Below, piece after piece: positions 8,709 to 17,014 of a stretch of 37,052 nucleotides of DNA. This DNA is from Pseudochryseolinea flava (GTDB lineage: Bacteria > Bacteroidota > Bacteroidia > Cytophagales > Cyclobacteriaceae): positions 1 through 37,052 of the forward strand of contig NZ_QMFY01000028.1 in assembly GCF_003286915.1 (NCBI RefSeq). The letters are read 5' to 3'. The notes beneath the pieces were generated by a model. That model was not told where the DNA came from, did no database searches, and saw only the letters and a program-made list of their open reading frames with translations. How positions within the stretch are numbered: position 1 is the first letter of the stretch; every line of letters begins with the position of its first letter. The position numbers and the translations under genes were made by a program.

Positions 8709-9646
8709 AACGTTTGCCGACATTGTTGAACTATTGTGCGCTGTCCAACGGAACAAGCAACTTAATTGTTGGTCAGTTGGCAAATACCAAACGAAGTGAG
8801 TTTACATTTCAGGAGTATAGCAAACGCAAAACGTTCTGGACATTGTTGGGTTTGTTTCATTCAAAATCGGTATCTCACGTCGAGATCGTTCTGAAATTTG
8901 ATCACGGTCTAGTGAAGGGTAAGACAGATGGCACAGGTGCGTTTTGGGTTACAGCACAGGCTACAGACGCACCCTGGGTGCTCAAGGAAATTTCGCTCGG
9001 TGATGGAAGACCTGTCGTTATATTAGATCACCTTTATGCGCGAACCGTAAATATGCTGGAAAGCAAAACGATTGTTATTTCAGATATCGATGACACGCTC
9101 TTGCACTCCAATATTCGTAATCGTATCCATCAAATCCGAACGTTGATGTTTACAGTGATGGAAAAAAGGCGCGCTGTTGAAGAAACACAGCGGCTCATGA
9201 AACGATTAAAGGATGATGGCGCGGAAACTTTTTACTTGTCGAATAGCGAACAGAATCTTTATCCATTGATTTATCGATTTCTTCGTCATAATAATTTTCC
9301 AGAAGGTCCGTTATTTCTAAAGCAATGGCGTACTGTTCGGGATTTTATTATTCGGAACAGAAATAGAAATCGAAACGCGCATAAACTGGGAACACTTGAG
9401 AATTTGATGCGCATATTTCCAGAGCGACAGTACATTCTCGTCGGCGATAATACACAGCATGACCTATCGATCTATTTGCAAACGGCCCATAAGTTTCCAG
9501 ACAACATCAAGCACGTTGTGATACGAAAAGTATATGAATCTGAAAGTGATAAAGATTTGTTCGGCACGGCGAAAGAGAAACTCGCGAAGCTAAATATTCA
9601 ATTTCACTACGCAGGTAGTTTCGATGCCATAAATTTTACTAGCTAA
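8705..9646 (+). CDS. App1-like phosphatidate phosphatase (DUF2183)
   Basis: Protein of 313 residues with the App1/DUF2183 catalytic domain, a HAD-type Mg-dependent phosphatase; yeast App1 converts phosphatidate to diacylglycerol. Visible motifs are VISDIDDTLLHSN (DIDDT at 127-131, the acid-phosphatase pair), FYLSNSEQNLYPLIYRFL, HKLGTLENLMRIFPERQYIL and VGDNTQHDLSIY. There is no signal peptide or membrane segment. The first 120 residues form the beta-rich N-terminal part typical of bacterial members. Its start overlaps the stop of the lipid-kinase gene, so one transcript would encode both a kinase and a phosphatase for the same lipid pair. Its last 8 bases overlap the convergent response-regulator gene. 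Confidence 0.88.
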   Translation: MKRLPTLLNYCALSNGTSNLIVGQLANTKRSEFTFQEYSKRKTFWTLLGLFHSKSVSHVEIVLKFDHGLVKGKTDGTGAFWVTAQATDAPWVLKEISLGDGRPVVILDHLYARTVNMLESKTIVISDIDDTLLHSNIRNRIHQIRTLMFTVMEKRRAVEETQRLMKRLKDDGAETFYLSNSEQNLYPLIYRFLRHNNFPEGPLFLKQWRTVRDFIIRNRNRNRNAHKLGTLENLMRIFPERQYILVGDNTQHDLSIYLQTAHKFPDNIKHVVIRKVYESESDKDLFGTAKEKLAKLNIQFHYAGSFDAINFTS

Positions 9647-10391
9647 TCCAATTCTTAAATGCTGTTGCTTTCTCACGACTAATGTCGATCGAAACTTTCG
9701 TGGGCGGTTTTAGCGTTACCGTCAGTCCTTTATGCGTTGTGGTGATTTTTCCAACAGACTGAATATGAATGATGAATTGACGATTTACCCTGAAGAATAC
9801 TGCTGGATTTAATAGGTTCTCAATTTCGTCGAGTGTGTGATGTTCGCTTATGAATTTTTCATTGTCAAGCGTGTGGATGTAAATTAATTCTTCTTTGTGG
9901 AAGTATGCGATGCTGTCTTGCTCAACGGGAATTAGTGTATTCCGGTGTAACGTGAGAAATCGTTCTTTATACTTTTTTGCATGCGTGCCCCAATTGCTCA
10001 TTAAACTTTTGAGTTGGTCGCCCAATAGATGTTCTGCGCTTAAGGATTTGTATTTTGTTAATGCGGCCGTGAGTTCTTGTGGATCTACCGGTTTGAGGAG
10101 GTAGTCGATGCTGTTTAATTTGAACGCGCGTATGGCATAGTCATCATAAGCCGTTGTAAAAATGATGGGGCATGTAACATGAAGTGATTCGAAGATATCA
10201 AAACTGATCCCATCGGAGAGTTGAATGTCCGAGAGAATGAGGTCGGGCATTTTGTTCCCGCCGAACCATGTTTTAGCTGACTCAACACTACTAATGGTAG
10301 CGATTATTGTTGCCTCTGGTGCAAGCCGCGCGATCAGATTGTGTAAATCTCTTGCAACGAGCGCTTCGTCTTCAATGATGAGGATTTTCAT
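9639..10391 (-). CDS. LytTR-family response regulator
   Basis: Two-component response regulator of the AgrA/LytR type, 250 residues. The receiver domain (1-115) has the acidic pocket IIEDEA at 5-10, the phosphorylated Asp55 in LILSDIQLSDG, FTTAYDD, and the conserved Lys100 in YLLKPVDP. The C-terminal LytTR DNA-binding domain (about 145-248) shows IHTLDNEKFISEHHTLDEIE and FFRVNRQFIIHIQSV. It is the last gene of the minus-strand array, 5 bases after the GNAT gene. The likely partner kinase lies one gene upstream. Its final codons overlap the convergent phosphatase gene by 8 bases. Confidence 0.93.
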   Translation of the reverse strand: MKILIIEDEALVARDLHNLIARLAPEATIIATISSVESAKTWFGGNKMPDLILSDIQLSDGISFDIFESLHVTCPIIFTTAYDDYAIRAFKLNSIDYLLKPVDPQELTAALTKYKSLSAEHLLGDQLKSLMSNWGTHAKKYKERFLTLHRNTLIPVEQDSIAYFHKEELIYIHTLDNEKFISEHHTLDEIENLLNPAVFFRVNRQFIIHIQSVGKITTTHKGLTVTLKPPTKVSIDISREKATAFKNWIS

Positions 10392-10396
10392 AATGC

Positions 10397-10915
10397 CTAA
10401 AACTCAAAGTTTGGATTTTGCCATCCCATCGGAATATCGGCTTGATAATTTCCATGCACCTTGATGCGCATCTCCATTCGTCCTTCGATTCGAAATCCAA
10501 GCGATTGATACAAACCAATAGCACGCGTATTGTCCTCTTGTGTTACAAGCTCTACGCGACCGATGTGCGGCATGTTTCTCGCTACCTCTTCTAGAAAAAT
10601 CGTAAAGATTGTTCTTCCGATTTTCTTCCCTTGATGATCGGGATGCACAGCGATCGTTAATTCCGTCAGCACATGATCAAAAACTTTTAGTCCGTTTCTG
10701 TACGCATGCAATTCGGCAATAATCTCTTTGTCATTGTCGGGATGCTCGCACACAATAATAAGTCCGCGTTCGATACTTTTTTCGACAAAAGATTTTACAT
10801 GTTCTTCGGTAACCTCTTCTGCTCGGCGTGCAATTCCACCGGAACGTAGGGCTACCGCCTTGTAAAGGTCGATGAGTGCAGGAACATCAAGAGTATCGGC
10901 GGTTCTAAAATGCAT
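10397..10915 (-). CDS. GNAT-family N-acetyltransferase
   Basis: Acetyltransferase of the GNAT fold, 172 residues, using acetyl-CoA to modify an amino group on an unknown acceptor. The acetyl-CoA pyrophosphate loop is seen as VHPDHQGKKIGRTIF (about 112-126), preceded by the beta4 strand ELTIA, and the C-terminal motif B is NTRAIGLYQSLGFRIEGR. It lies between the histidine kinase and the response regulator with gaps of only 4 and 5 bases, an unusual place for an enzyme. It may adjust signalling or be a passenger gene; no substrate can be read from the sequence. Confidence 0.88.
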   Translation of the reverse strand: MHFRTADTLDVPALIDLYKAVALRSGGIARRAEEVTEEHVKSFVEKSIERGLIIVCEHPDNDKEIIAELHAYRNGLKVFDHVLTELTIAVHPDHQGKKIGRTIFTIFLEEVARNMPHIGRVELVTQEDNTRAIGLYQSLGFRIEGRMEMRIKVHGNYQADIPMGWQNPNFEF

Positions 10916-10919
10916 AGGC

Positions 10920-11939
10920 TTAAATTAAAGGTACTTTAACAGCAAATCTTGTTTCGCTTACTTCGATAAGCACGGGTTTTTCAATGAGAAATCTATACAA
11001 TGATTTGAGATTCTCAAGGCCCATCTTATTAGAGGTTTCGACTCTTTTTTTCTGTTGTAGATTATTGCTCACCACGAGGTAGTCGCCGATCGTTAGGATG
11101 TCAATCTGTAAAGGTTTATCCTTATCGACAATATTGTGTTTGATGGCATTCTCCAAAAGTATTTGAAGTGTTACCGGAACGATGGCGCGCTCGCGTGTTT
11201 CATGCATGATGTCAAAATTGATTTTAATCGCCTGTTCAAACCGTGTTTCTAATAAGAATACATAATTCTGGATAAAGTCAAGTTCCGTTTGAAGGGCAAC
11301 AAAATTTTTGTCTTTATTCTGAAGTACGTATCGGTAGACTTTTGAAAGATGCTGCAAGAACTGTGAAGCTAGTCCTTGGTTCTCGAAGATTAAACTATTC
11401 AGCGATGTGAGTGCATTGAATAGAAAATGTGGGTTGAGTTGATTTTTAAGATTATCGAACTGTACCTGTGATTTTTCTTTCTCGAGCCGTTCTGCACGAA
11501 CGATAGAATCTTTCCAACGACCGATGAAGTGAACGGTAAAGAAACCTAAATTAATACCCACAGGTATAAACACGTATAGGGCCCACGTTGCCGCGAGAAA
11601 GAGACTATCAAGCTTAAGCGGGAGTGCAGGCTCGCCAAATTTGTAAATGGTAAAACGAATGGTCAAGCCAACCAGAGCGCCAAGCAGGAGTTGTACGATA
11701 ATTCGCTTCGAGATATTATTTTCAAATGGAAGCTTTTTGTTTAGCCAATGGTTGATACCGCGAAGTATTTCCCAAAATACAATGGCCAGAATAGTAGAGG
11801 CAATGAGGAGGTTAATTTGCATCGGCCATCCGAGCTCTTTCAGTTTCGGGATGCGAACAATAAATGCGGTCACACTTGCACCGAATAATAGGGCGTATGT
11901 TCTGACGAACTGCGAATGACCTTTGTAACCGAGAATCAT
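10920..11939 (-). CDS. LytS/YehU-type sensor histidine kinase
   Basis: Membrane sensor kinase of the His_kinase (PF06580) class, 339 residues, that would phosphorylate the LytTR regulator two genes downstream. The N-terminal 150 residues hold four hydrophobic segments. A short coiled linker (RAERLEKEKSQVQFDN) leads to the phospho-acceptor motif LKNQLNPHFLFNALTSLNSL (about 162-181, His in NPHFLFN). The ATPase part keeps the N box LLENAIKHN and the G box KMGLENL near the C-terminus. There is no extracytoplasmic sensor domain, so sensing is probably within the membrane. Its first codon overlaps the stop of the upstream DUF2834-like gene (ATGA), suggesting coupled translation. Confidence 0.92.
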   Translation of the reverse strand: MILGYKGHSQFVRTYALLFGASVTAFIVRIPKLKELGWPMQINLLIASTILAIVFWEILRGINHWLNKKLPFENNISKRIIVQLLLGALVGLTIRFTIYKFGEPALPLKLDSLFLAATWALYVFIPVGINLGFFTVHFIGRWKDSIVRAERLEKEKSQVQFDNLKNQLNPHFLFNALTSLNSLIFENQGLASQFLQHLSKVYRYVLQNKDKNFVALQTELDFIQNYVFLLETRFEQAIKINFDIMHETRERAIVPVTLQILLENAIKHNIVDKDKPLQIDILTIGDYLVVSNNLQQKKRVETSNKMGLENLKSLYRFLIEKPVLIEVSETRFAVKVPLI

Positions 11940-12265
11940 TTGAGTAATCGTTCGCGGTTAAACAAAAAGAGCGGACATGTCATGGCAAAGGATATCAAGA
12001 AAGTGAATGCAATGTACCATCCAATATACCGCATCTTGATACGACGACTTTCAATGATCATCCACGTCATCATAGTTGACGCAGCGATAAGGAAATCAAT
12101 GCTGATAGACGCCACAAAATTATTCGCGAAACCCGCGGCGATATAATTTTTTAACGTGAAAGGTACAGGACCTAATAACGCTTGTATGTTAAAGTACCAA
12201 GGCAAAAGCGCACCGGCAATTGCCATCAGCAAATAGAACCACATTACGCCTGTCCATGACCTCAT
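11936..12265 (-). CDS. Small integral membrane protein, DUF2834-like
   Basis: Protein of 109 residues with three hydrophobic segments (about 7-25, 45-70 and 84-100). The pattern PWYFNIQALLGP, FANNFVASISIDFLIAA, MMTWMIIESRRIKMR and CPLFLFNRERLL matches my recollection of the DUF2834 family of inner-membrane proteins, whose function is unknown. It overlaps the sensor kinase gene by four bases and follows the monooxygenase gene by 10 bases. The overlap with a sensor kinase raises the possibility of a membrane partner or accessory protein, an inference from position only. Confidence 0.7.
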   Translation of the reverse strand: MRSWTGVMWFYLLMAIAGALLPWYFNIQALLGPVPFTLKNYIAAGFANNFVASISIDFLIAASTMMTWMIIESRRIKMRYIGWYIAFTFLISFAMTCPLFLFNRERLLK

Positions 12266-12275
12266 GGCGTAAAGA

Positions 12276-13433
12276 TCAGAATTCTACTTCATATAAAAAC
12301 TTAAATTGTTTTTCAGAAACGCTTTGTGGGGTAAAGCGCATGGCAGCATTTCGGAGTTTCGCCAATATTGGGTTTTGAAGTTGCGCCACACGCCCAAGTC
12401 TCCAAGATGTATTCACAATCCTTGTCGTGCGTGCGATACGTTGTTTTTCAAAGTTGTAGAAGGCTTCTTCGGGAGAAGAATATTCATCAAGGCAATTCGC
12501 AAGTACGGCAGCGTCCTCAATAGCCATGCACGCACCTTGACCCATATTTGGTGTTGTCGCATGAGCAGCATCGCCCATCAGAACCAGATTGTTGAACGCG
12601 AATTTCTTGATGGGAGCGAGGTCAATGATATCACTCCAAATAATCTGATCGTTATTCGTATGGGATATTATTTTGGCTACCGGGTCATAGAATTCGCTAA
12701 ACTCGCGCAGCAAATCTTCCACCTTATAGTTTCGTTTTGCGGGATCATTTTGTCGCGCGTTGAGTGTGGCGAACCAATAGAGGCGTTTGCCTGAAAGCGG
12801 TACAATTCCGAATCTAGAACCTGCGCCCCAGCTTTCAACAGTTTCTTCAAAATTGAACTCAGCAGGCAAGTTGTCGATCACGGCTCTCCAGCAAGTGTAG
12901 CCGGCGTAGCGTGGCTGGCTTTCTGGAAGCAACTTCTTTCTGAAAACGGAGTGAATACCATCCGAGGCAATCACATAGTCGGCGTGTGCGGTTGAACCGT
13001 CTTGAAAGAAAAGGTCAACACCATCCTTCGTTTGTTGAAAATCCGTACAGGCTTTTGCTAGTACCAGCGTATCAGGATGAAGTAGTTTTAATAATACCTC
13101 GTGAAGATCGGCGCGGTGGATCGTGAAGTTATTGATCAACCCGTAGCGCTCACGGATGCTATCGGAACTCGTTTCGTTCAATACTTTACCGTGATTATCT
13201 TTGATGATCAACTTCTGCAATACCTTGCCCTTTGCGATTATATTTTCGGCAATACCAATTTCAGATAGCGCCTTGATGGCATTCGCCGCCAGCATAATGC
13301 CCGCACCGAGTGGCTTGATATCGTTTGCACTTTCGTACACTTTTACCTGGTAGCCCTGGCGTTGCATGGCGATGGCTAACGTTAGTCCGCCGATACCACC
13401 ACCAACGATGGCGAAAGTTGGCCACTTAGTCAT
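12276..13433 (-). CDS. FAD-dependent monooxygenase (UbiH/PHBH-type)
   Basis: Flavoprotein hydroxylase of group A (385 residues) that would use NAD(P)H and O2 to hydroxylate or epoxidise a small substrate. All three fingerprints of the class are present: the Rossmann motif AIVGGGIGGLTLAIAMQRQG (8-27), the DG motif YVIASDGIHSVFR (153-165), and the GD motif LVLMGDAAHATTPNMGQG (283-300). It overlaps the end of the 58-codon small gene by 8 bases and sits in the efflux/ABC/sensor array. The substrate is unknown; co-location with an efflux-type ABC system makes modification of a toxic or signalling compound possible, but this is not shown. Confidence 0.88.
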   Translation of the reverse strand: MTKWPTFAIVGGGIGGLTLAIAMQRQGYQVKVYESANDIKPLGAGIMLAANAIKALSEIGIAENIIAKGKVLQKLIIKDNHGKVLNETSSDSIRERYGLINNFTIHRADLHEVLLKLLHPDTLVLAKACTDFQQTKDGVDLFFQDGSTAHADYVIASDGIHSVFRKKLLPESQPRYAGYTCWRAVIDNLPAEFNFEETVESWGAGSRFGIVPLSGKRLYWFATLNARQNDPAKRNYKVEDLLREFSEFYDPVAKIISHTNNDQIIWSDIIDLAPIKKFAFNNLVLMGDAAHATTPNMGQGACMAIEDAAVLANCLDEYSSPEEAFYNFEKQRIARTTRIVNTSWRLGRVAQLQNPILAKLRNAAMRFTPQSVSEKQFKFLYEVEF

Positions 13434-13602
13434 TGGTACGCGATTTTTTTCTGATGTTTTTAATGCGTCTTGTGAGGCGTTCTTCTTCGGTTACAAGCGC
13501 CAGATTTATCTGAGCAATTTGAAACTGTTTCAGATACCCGTTTCGCGGATTGATAAGTGTAATTTTATTTTCCATACCACCTTTTTCTGTATGACAACTC
13601 AT
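13426..13602 (-). CDS. Small basic protein of 58 residues, unrecognised
   Basis: A short reading frame starts at the ATG at 13602, 18 bases after the ABC ATPase stop, and ends in TAA at 13426, overlapping the monooxygenase start by 8 bases. A second in-frame ATG at 13575 would give 49 residues (MENKITLINPRNGYLKQFQI...). The C-terminus is strongly basic (RLTRRIKNIRKKS). It exactly fills the otherwise empty 187-bp gap of a tightly packed array, which is the main argument that it is real. No family is recognised. Confidence 0.55.
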   Translation of the reverse strand: MSCHTEKGGMENKITLINPRNGYLKQFQIAQINLALVTEEERLTRRIKNIRKKSRTND

Positions 13603-13620
13603 TTTACGGTTTCCCCTATG

Positions 13621-14328
13621 TTAGGATGTAGGCAACGCAACGTTTTTTTCGCGCGTGTTAACAATCATGCCGTCGCTCATTTCAACCACTTTGTCTGATT
13701 TACTGGCAAACTCCCCATCATGGGTCACCGCTATTATAGTTTGCTTGTAAACGTGAGTGAGCTCCCGAAAGATGTCAAAAACCAGCTGTGTGTTGTAAGA
13801 ATCTAAGTTTCCAGTGGGCTCATCGCCCATAATAATGATCGGATCGTTGATAAGCGCCCTGGCAATAGCCACCCGTTGCTGCTGCCCACCGGATAATTTC
13901 GCCGATTGCTTACGGGCTTGTTCGTGAACACCTAAAATCTTTAGTTTTTCATACGCGCGTGATTCAATTTCTTCTCGAGAATATTTCTTAAGTTTTAACG
14001 CCGGAATCATCACATTTTGCAGTACCGTGAACTCTGGCAATAGATAATGAAACTGAAATACAAAACCAATGTGCTCATTCCGAAAGGCAGCGAGTTCGTT
14101 TTGATTTTTGCCCGTAAGCCGTTGTCCTGCAATTTCTAAATCACCATCATAATCTGTATCCATCGTCGACAATATGTACATCAACGTGGACTTCCCACAA
14201 CCCGACTTACCGACAAGCGAAAGAAACTCACCCTTGTTAACCGACAAGTCAATTTCTTTCAGTACTTGGAACTTCACGGGATCGTAGAAGTACTTGTTGA
14301 TCTTATGTGTTCGCAATACCTTTTCCAT
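13621..14328 (-). CDS. ABC transporter ATP-binding protein (LolD/MacB-type)
   Basis: ATPase subunit of 235 residues from the MacB/LolD/FtsE branch that works with FtsX-type permeases. Motifs: Walker A VGKSGCGKST (39-48), Q-loop region FVFQFHYLLPEF, signature KLSGGQQQRVAIARAL (144-159), Walker B IIIMGDEPTGNLD (164-176), and the switch His in AVTHDGEF. It starts 2 bases after the permease gene and follows the adaptor and permease in the order expected for a tripartite mechanotransmission efflux system. Confidence 0.93.
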   Translation of the reverse strand: MEKVLRTHKINKYFYDPVKFQVLKEIDLSVNKGEFLSLVGKSGCGKSTLMYILSTMDTDYDGDLEIAGQRLTGKNQNELAAFRNEHIGFVFQFHYLLPEFTVLQNVMIPALKLKKYSREEIESRAYEKLKILGVHEQARKQSAKLSGGQQQRVAIARALINDPIIIMGDEPTGNLDSYNTQLVFDIFRELTHVYKQTIIAVTHDGEFASKSDKVVEMSDGMIVNTREKNVALPTS

Positions 14329-14330
14329 TC

Positions 14331-15575
14331 TTAACCGCGTAAAATTTCAATAGGATCTACATGAGATGCTTTTCGCGATGGCATGTACCCGGCCAATGCG
14401 GTAGTAGTAACACCAAAGACGATTCCGATCAAATAATATTTTAATTTGAAGTTCACAGGAAGGTGTTCAATGCTAAGAATATCGCCGCCGTTAAAGGGAG
14501 CTTGGGCAATCAATGAAGAAAGTCCAAAGCCGATGACGAGCCCCAGCACACTTCCGGCCAGACCGATTGCTAACGATTGAATCACAAAAATTTGCTTCAC
14601 ATCGCCACCTGAGAATCCCATCGCCTTGAGAATGGCAATGTCTTTCATCTTGTTGATGATGGTCATGTTGAGGATATTATAAATGCCGAACCCTGCAACG
14701 ATTAATAGTGTAATCGATACGGAATATGTTAAAATGTTACGGATGATGACACCCAAGAGCATCGTTGCATTCGCGACCTCCCAATCTTCTGCTTTGTAAC
14801 GAAATTGTTTTTGGTATTGTGGCGCAAGTTCTTTGGCCAAATGAAAATCATGAAGCTTGATGTTGATGTCCGTAATGTATGCTTTCTCTTTCTGTAAAAT
14901 ATGTTGAACAGTAGAAATGCTAGCATAGCTCTTTATATTATCGATTGCACCGATACCCATTTGAAAGAGTCCGACGATTTTTAGTGTCGTGGTAAAACCT
15001 TGTGGTGTCGTAATAACGACACGATCGCCGGTTTGAGCTTTTAGCTTGCGCGCAAGTCCTGTTCCCATAATGATTCCATTAGGATCTTGAATGAGATTTT
15101 CGATACGTCCTGCTTTCATCTTTGCTTTGAGGCCGAACAACCGATCTTCTTCAATGATGTCGACACCGGCAATCGTACCGCCGAGTTGCACCGGACCGTA
15201 GTTGTAAAAAACTTGTGATGTTAGCTGTGGCGATACGCCTCGCACGGTAGGATCTCGACGAATGATTTCAGCAATCTTGAAAGCATTGCGCACTTTTTGT
15301 GTTTCGTTCTTGGGCTTGGGGTGATGTACAAAGTTTATCCCGCGCGGATTCAGCTCCTCAACAATCGACGTTCTGTCTTGTGTGATGTCATGATAAATTC
15401 GAATATCGGGAGAAGACGTCATCGCTAGTGATTCGGTCATATCATTTAAACCGGTCATCAAACTCACCATTGCAATGAACATCCCGATGCCGAACGTAAC
15501 ACCCATCATGGCCACCAGCGTTTGCTTAGGACGAGAAAAGAGATGTGTTTTTGCAATATCGAATGTAAGCTTCAT
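14331..15575 (-). CDS. FtsX-like ABC permease (MacB-type)
   Basis: Permease of 414 residues with the MacB/LolC architecture. One N-terminal membrane helix (GVTFGIGMFIAMVSLMTGL, about 25-43) is followed by a large periplasmic MacB_PCD domain (about 45-275), then three C-terminal helices of the FtsX domain (about 285-410), including IAILKAMGFSGGDVKQIF and the closing SRKASHVDPIEILRG. This carboxy-terminal signature is typical of the family. ATPase and lipoprotein adaptor are encoded on either side, so the three genes form one transporter. What it exports is not evident. Confidence 0.93.
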   Translation of the reverse strand: MKLTFDIAKTHLFSRPKQTLVAMMGVTFGIGMFIAMVSLMTGLNDMTESLAMTSSPDIRIYHDITQDRTSIVEELNPRGINFVHHPKPKNETQKVRNAFKIAEIIRRDPTVRGVSPQLTSQVFYNYGPVQLGGTIAGVDIIEEDRLFGLKAKMKAGRIENLIQDPNGIIMGTGLARKLKAQTGDRVVITTPQGFTTTLKIVGLFQMGIGAIDNIKSYASISTVQHILQKEKAYITDINIKLHDFHLAKELAPQYQKQFRYKAEDWEVANATMLLGVIIRNILTYSVSITLLIVAGFGIYNILNMTIINKMKDIAILKAMGFSGGDVKQIFVIQSLAIGLAGSVLGLVIGFGLSSLIAQAPFNGGDILSIEHLPVNFKLKYYLIGIVFGVTTTALAGYMPSRKASHVDPIEILRG

Positions 15576-15583
15576 GGGGAGTC

Positions 15584-15731
15584 GGTTATCTGTTATCTGT
15601 TATCGGTTCACGGTTCACGGTTCACCGTGATATCTGTTAAACTGTCAACCGTGAACTGTTATCTGTCAACTGTTAACTGTTAACTGTTTTAACTGTTAAA
15701 CTGTGAACTGTGAACGGTTAACTGTGAACTG
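15584..15731. repeat. Degenerate 7-bp tandem repeat (TGTTAAC/GGTTCAC)
   Basis: Nearly the whole 160-bp gap between the adaptor and permease genes is built from about 18-20 copies of a loose heptamer: TGTTATC, GGTTCAC (three in a row), TGTTAAC, TGTGAAC and so on. Because GTTAAC is self-complementary, the array can fold in many registers. It interrupts an operon whose other spacers are almost nil. Similar TTAACGA heptads occur at about 17604-17670. Confidence 0.85.
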
Positions 15732-15735
15732 CGCG

Positions 15736-16791
15736 CTACTTCAATATTTCAACTTCATCGAGTGTTTTAATGCCTGTGGTTACTTTCACTTTTTTCTTTT
15801 CTCCATCAATTTCCATCCAGACAGAATCTCCCGGTAGAAGCGCCGTGTTGGGGATGACAAGTGCGCTGTTTTTTTCGCGAACAATAATGTTGGCTTCAAC
15901 AGCCAATCCTGAAAAACCAGCGGGTAACTTTTCGTTAAGTACCGCATCGACGCGAATGGATTGTTGTAATTGATTCACCATCGGATAGACTTTTTTAACC
16001 GTCGCGGTGAATACTTTATCAGGATATGCATCAATCTTCGTTTTAACTTGTTGACCAACCTTGACGCGTTGAATATCGAGCTCATCAACATTGAGCTTTA
16101 AGTAGAAGCTGTTGTTATCACCAGCGATAGCAATCAATTCGCCCCGACGAACCAACTCTCCTTTATCTTTTGTCGTGTGGAATAACGTTCCGTCAACATC
16201 ACTTTTTACAATATATCTCCCGCTTTCATCGGCGGCAATTTGAAGTTGTGCCTGCATGTTTTGAAGTTCTGTTGTGACTTGATCCTTCACTTTTTTCAAG
16301 CGACTCTGTTGTAGCAGAAATTCGTTCTTAGCATTTTCATACTGCAGTTTGAAGCGTTCATAATCAACCTTTGTCGTAGCATTTTCCTTCCATAGATTTG
16401 AATAACGTACGAAATTGACCGAGTCGAACTGCAACTTTGATTTTACGGATGCTACTGCGGCGGACAACTCAGTGAGTAGGGGAGAGTCTGCTGCTGCGTT
16501 CTTACGGGCGAGGTTATAATTGTCTTGCGCAATTTTGAAACGTGCACTTTGCTGGTCACTGTCGATGATAAACAAGACGTCACCTGTTTTAACGTCGTCA
16601 CCATCAGCAACAAGTTTTTCGCGCAGATAGCCGTCGACCTGCGAAAATATTTCGTACTCATCTTGCGAACTCACGATGCCTGACGCGTACACCGCTTCAA
16701 TCAAAGGTTTCGTCTTCGGCGTGACGACTTCTTCTCGGTTGCCGCACGAAATGCTAGCGATAAGGACGATGGTTACCAATACTCGATTCAT
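15736..16791 (-). CDS. Lipoprotein efflux adaptor (MacA/HlyD-type periplasmic subunit)
   Basis: Membrane-fusion protein of 351 residues. A lipoprotein signal ends at Cys16 (VLIASISC-GNR), so it is probably lipid-anchored. A first biotinyl-lipoyl half-motif (VDGYLREKLVADGDDVKTGD) is followed by a coiled-coil hairpin (about 75-170), the second lipoyl half (KSDVDGTLFHTTKDKGELVR), and the beta-barrel and membrane-proximal domains (DAYPDKVFTATVKKVYPMVN; ALVIPNTALLPGD). It would link the FtsX-type permease to an outer-membrane channel encoded elsewhere. First gene of the long minus-strand array. Confidence 0.9.
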   Translation of the reverse strand: MNRVLVTIVLIASISCGNREEVVTPKTKPLIEAVYASGIVSSQDEYEIFSQVDGYLREKLVADGDDVKTGDVLFIIDSDQQSARFKIAQDNYNLARKNAAADSPLLTELSAAVASVKSKLQFDSVNFVRYSNLWKENATTKVDYERFKLQYENAKNEFLLQQSRLKKVKDQVTTELQNMQAQLQIAADESGRYIVKSDVDGTLFHTTKDKGELVRRGELIAIAGDNNSFYLKLNVDELDIQRVKVGQQVKTKIDAYPDKVFTATVKKVYPMVNQLQQSIRVDAVLNEKLPAGFSGLAVEANIIVREKNSALVIPNTALLPGDSVWMEIDGEKKKVKVTTGIKTLDEVEILK

Positions 16792-16811
16792 GAACTGAAT
16801 GCTTTTCAGTC

Positions 16812-16843
16812 ATAAAATACGGATACCCCTTAAGCACGGACAA
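16812..16843 (-). promoter_or_regulatory. Possible Bacteroidota-type promoter for the efflux operon
   Basis: On the minus strand a TTG (16843-16841) stands 21 bases before TATTTTAT (16819-16812), close to the -33 TTG / -7 TAnnTTTG pattern of Bacteroidota. It lies about 20 bases before the adaptor ATG. Two of eight -7 bases deviate, so this is tentative. Confidence 0.25.
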
Positions 16844-16980
16844 TGTAAGTTTAGGGAAATGCCGTAAGGATTGATTGAGGTGTGTGGAAATGGGATTGAA
16901 GTGTTTTGCCGAGGCAGGACCTGACGTGTTGGTGTGTTGACGTGCTGACGTAAAAAAGAATTGTGTTTGAAGTCTATAGC

Positions 16981-17000
16981 CCTCGGACTTTAGTCCGAGG
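16981..17000. repeat. 20-bp palindrome CCTCGGAC-TTTA-GTCCGAGG
   Basis: Perfect 8-bp arms around a TTTA loop, immediately ahead of the 108-bp tandem array and preceded by TATAGC. I recall similar GGACTTTAGTCC palindromes as dispersed repeats in other Bacteroidota genomes, which suggests a REP-like mobile repeat. No T-tract is present, and no gene ends next to it. Confidence 0.6.
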
Positions 17001-17014
17001 CATGCGTGCATAAG

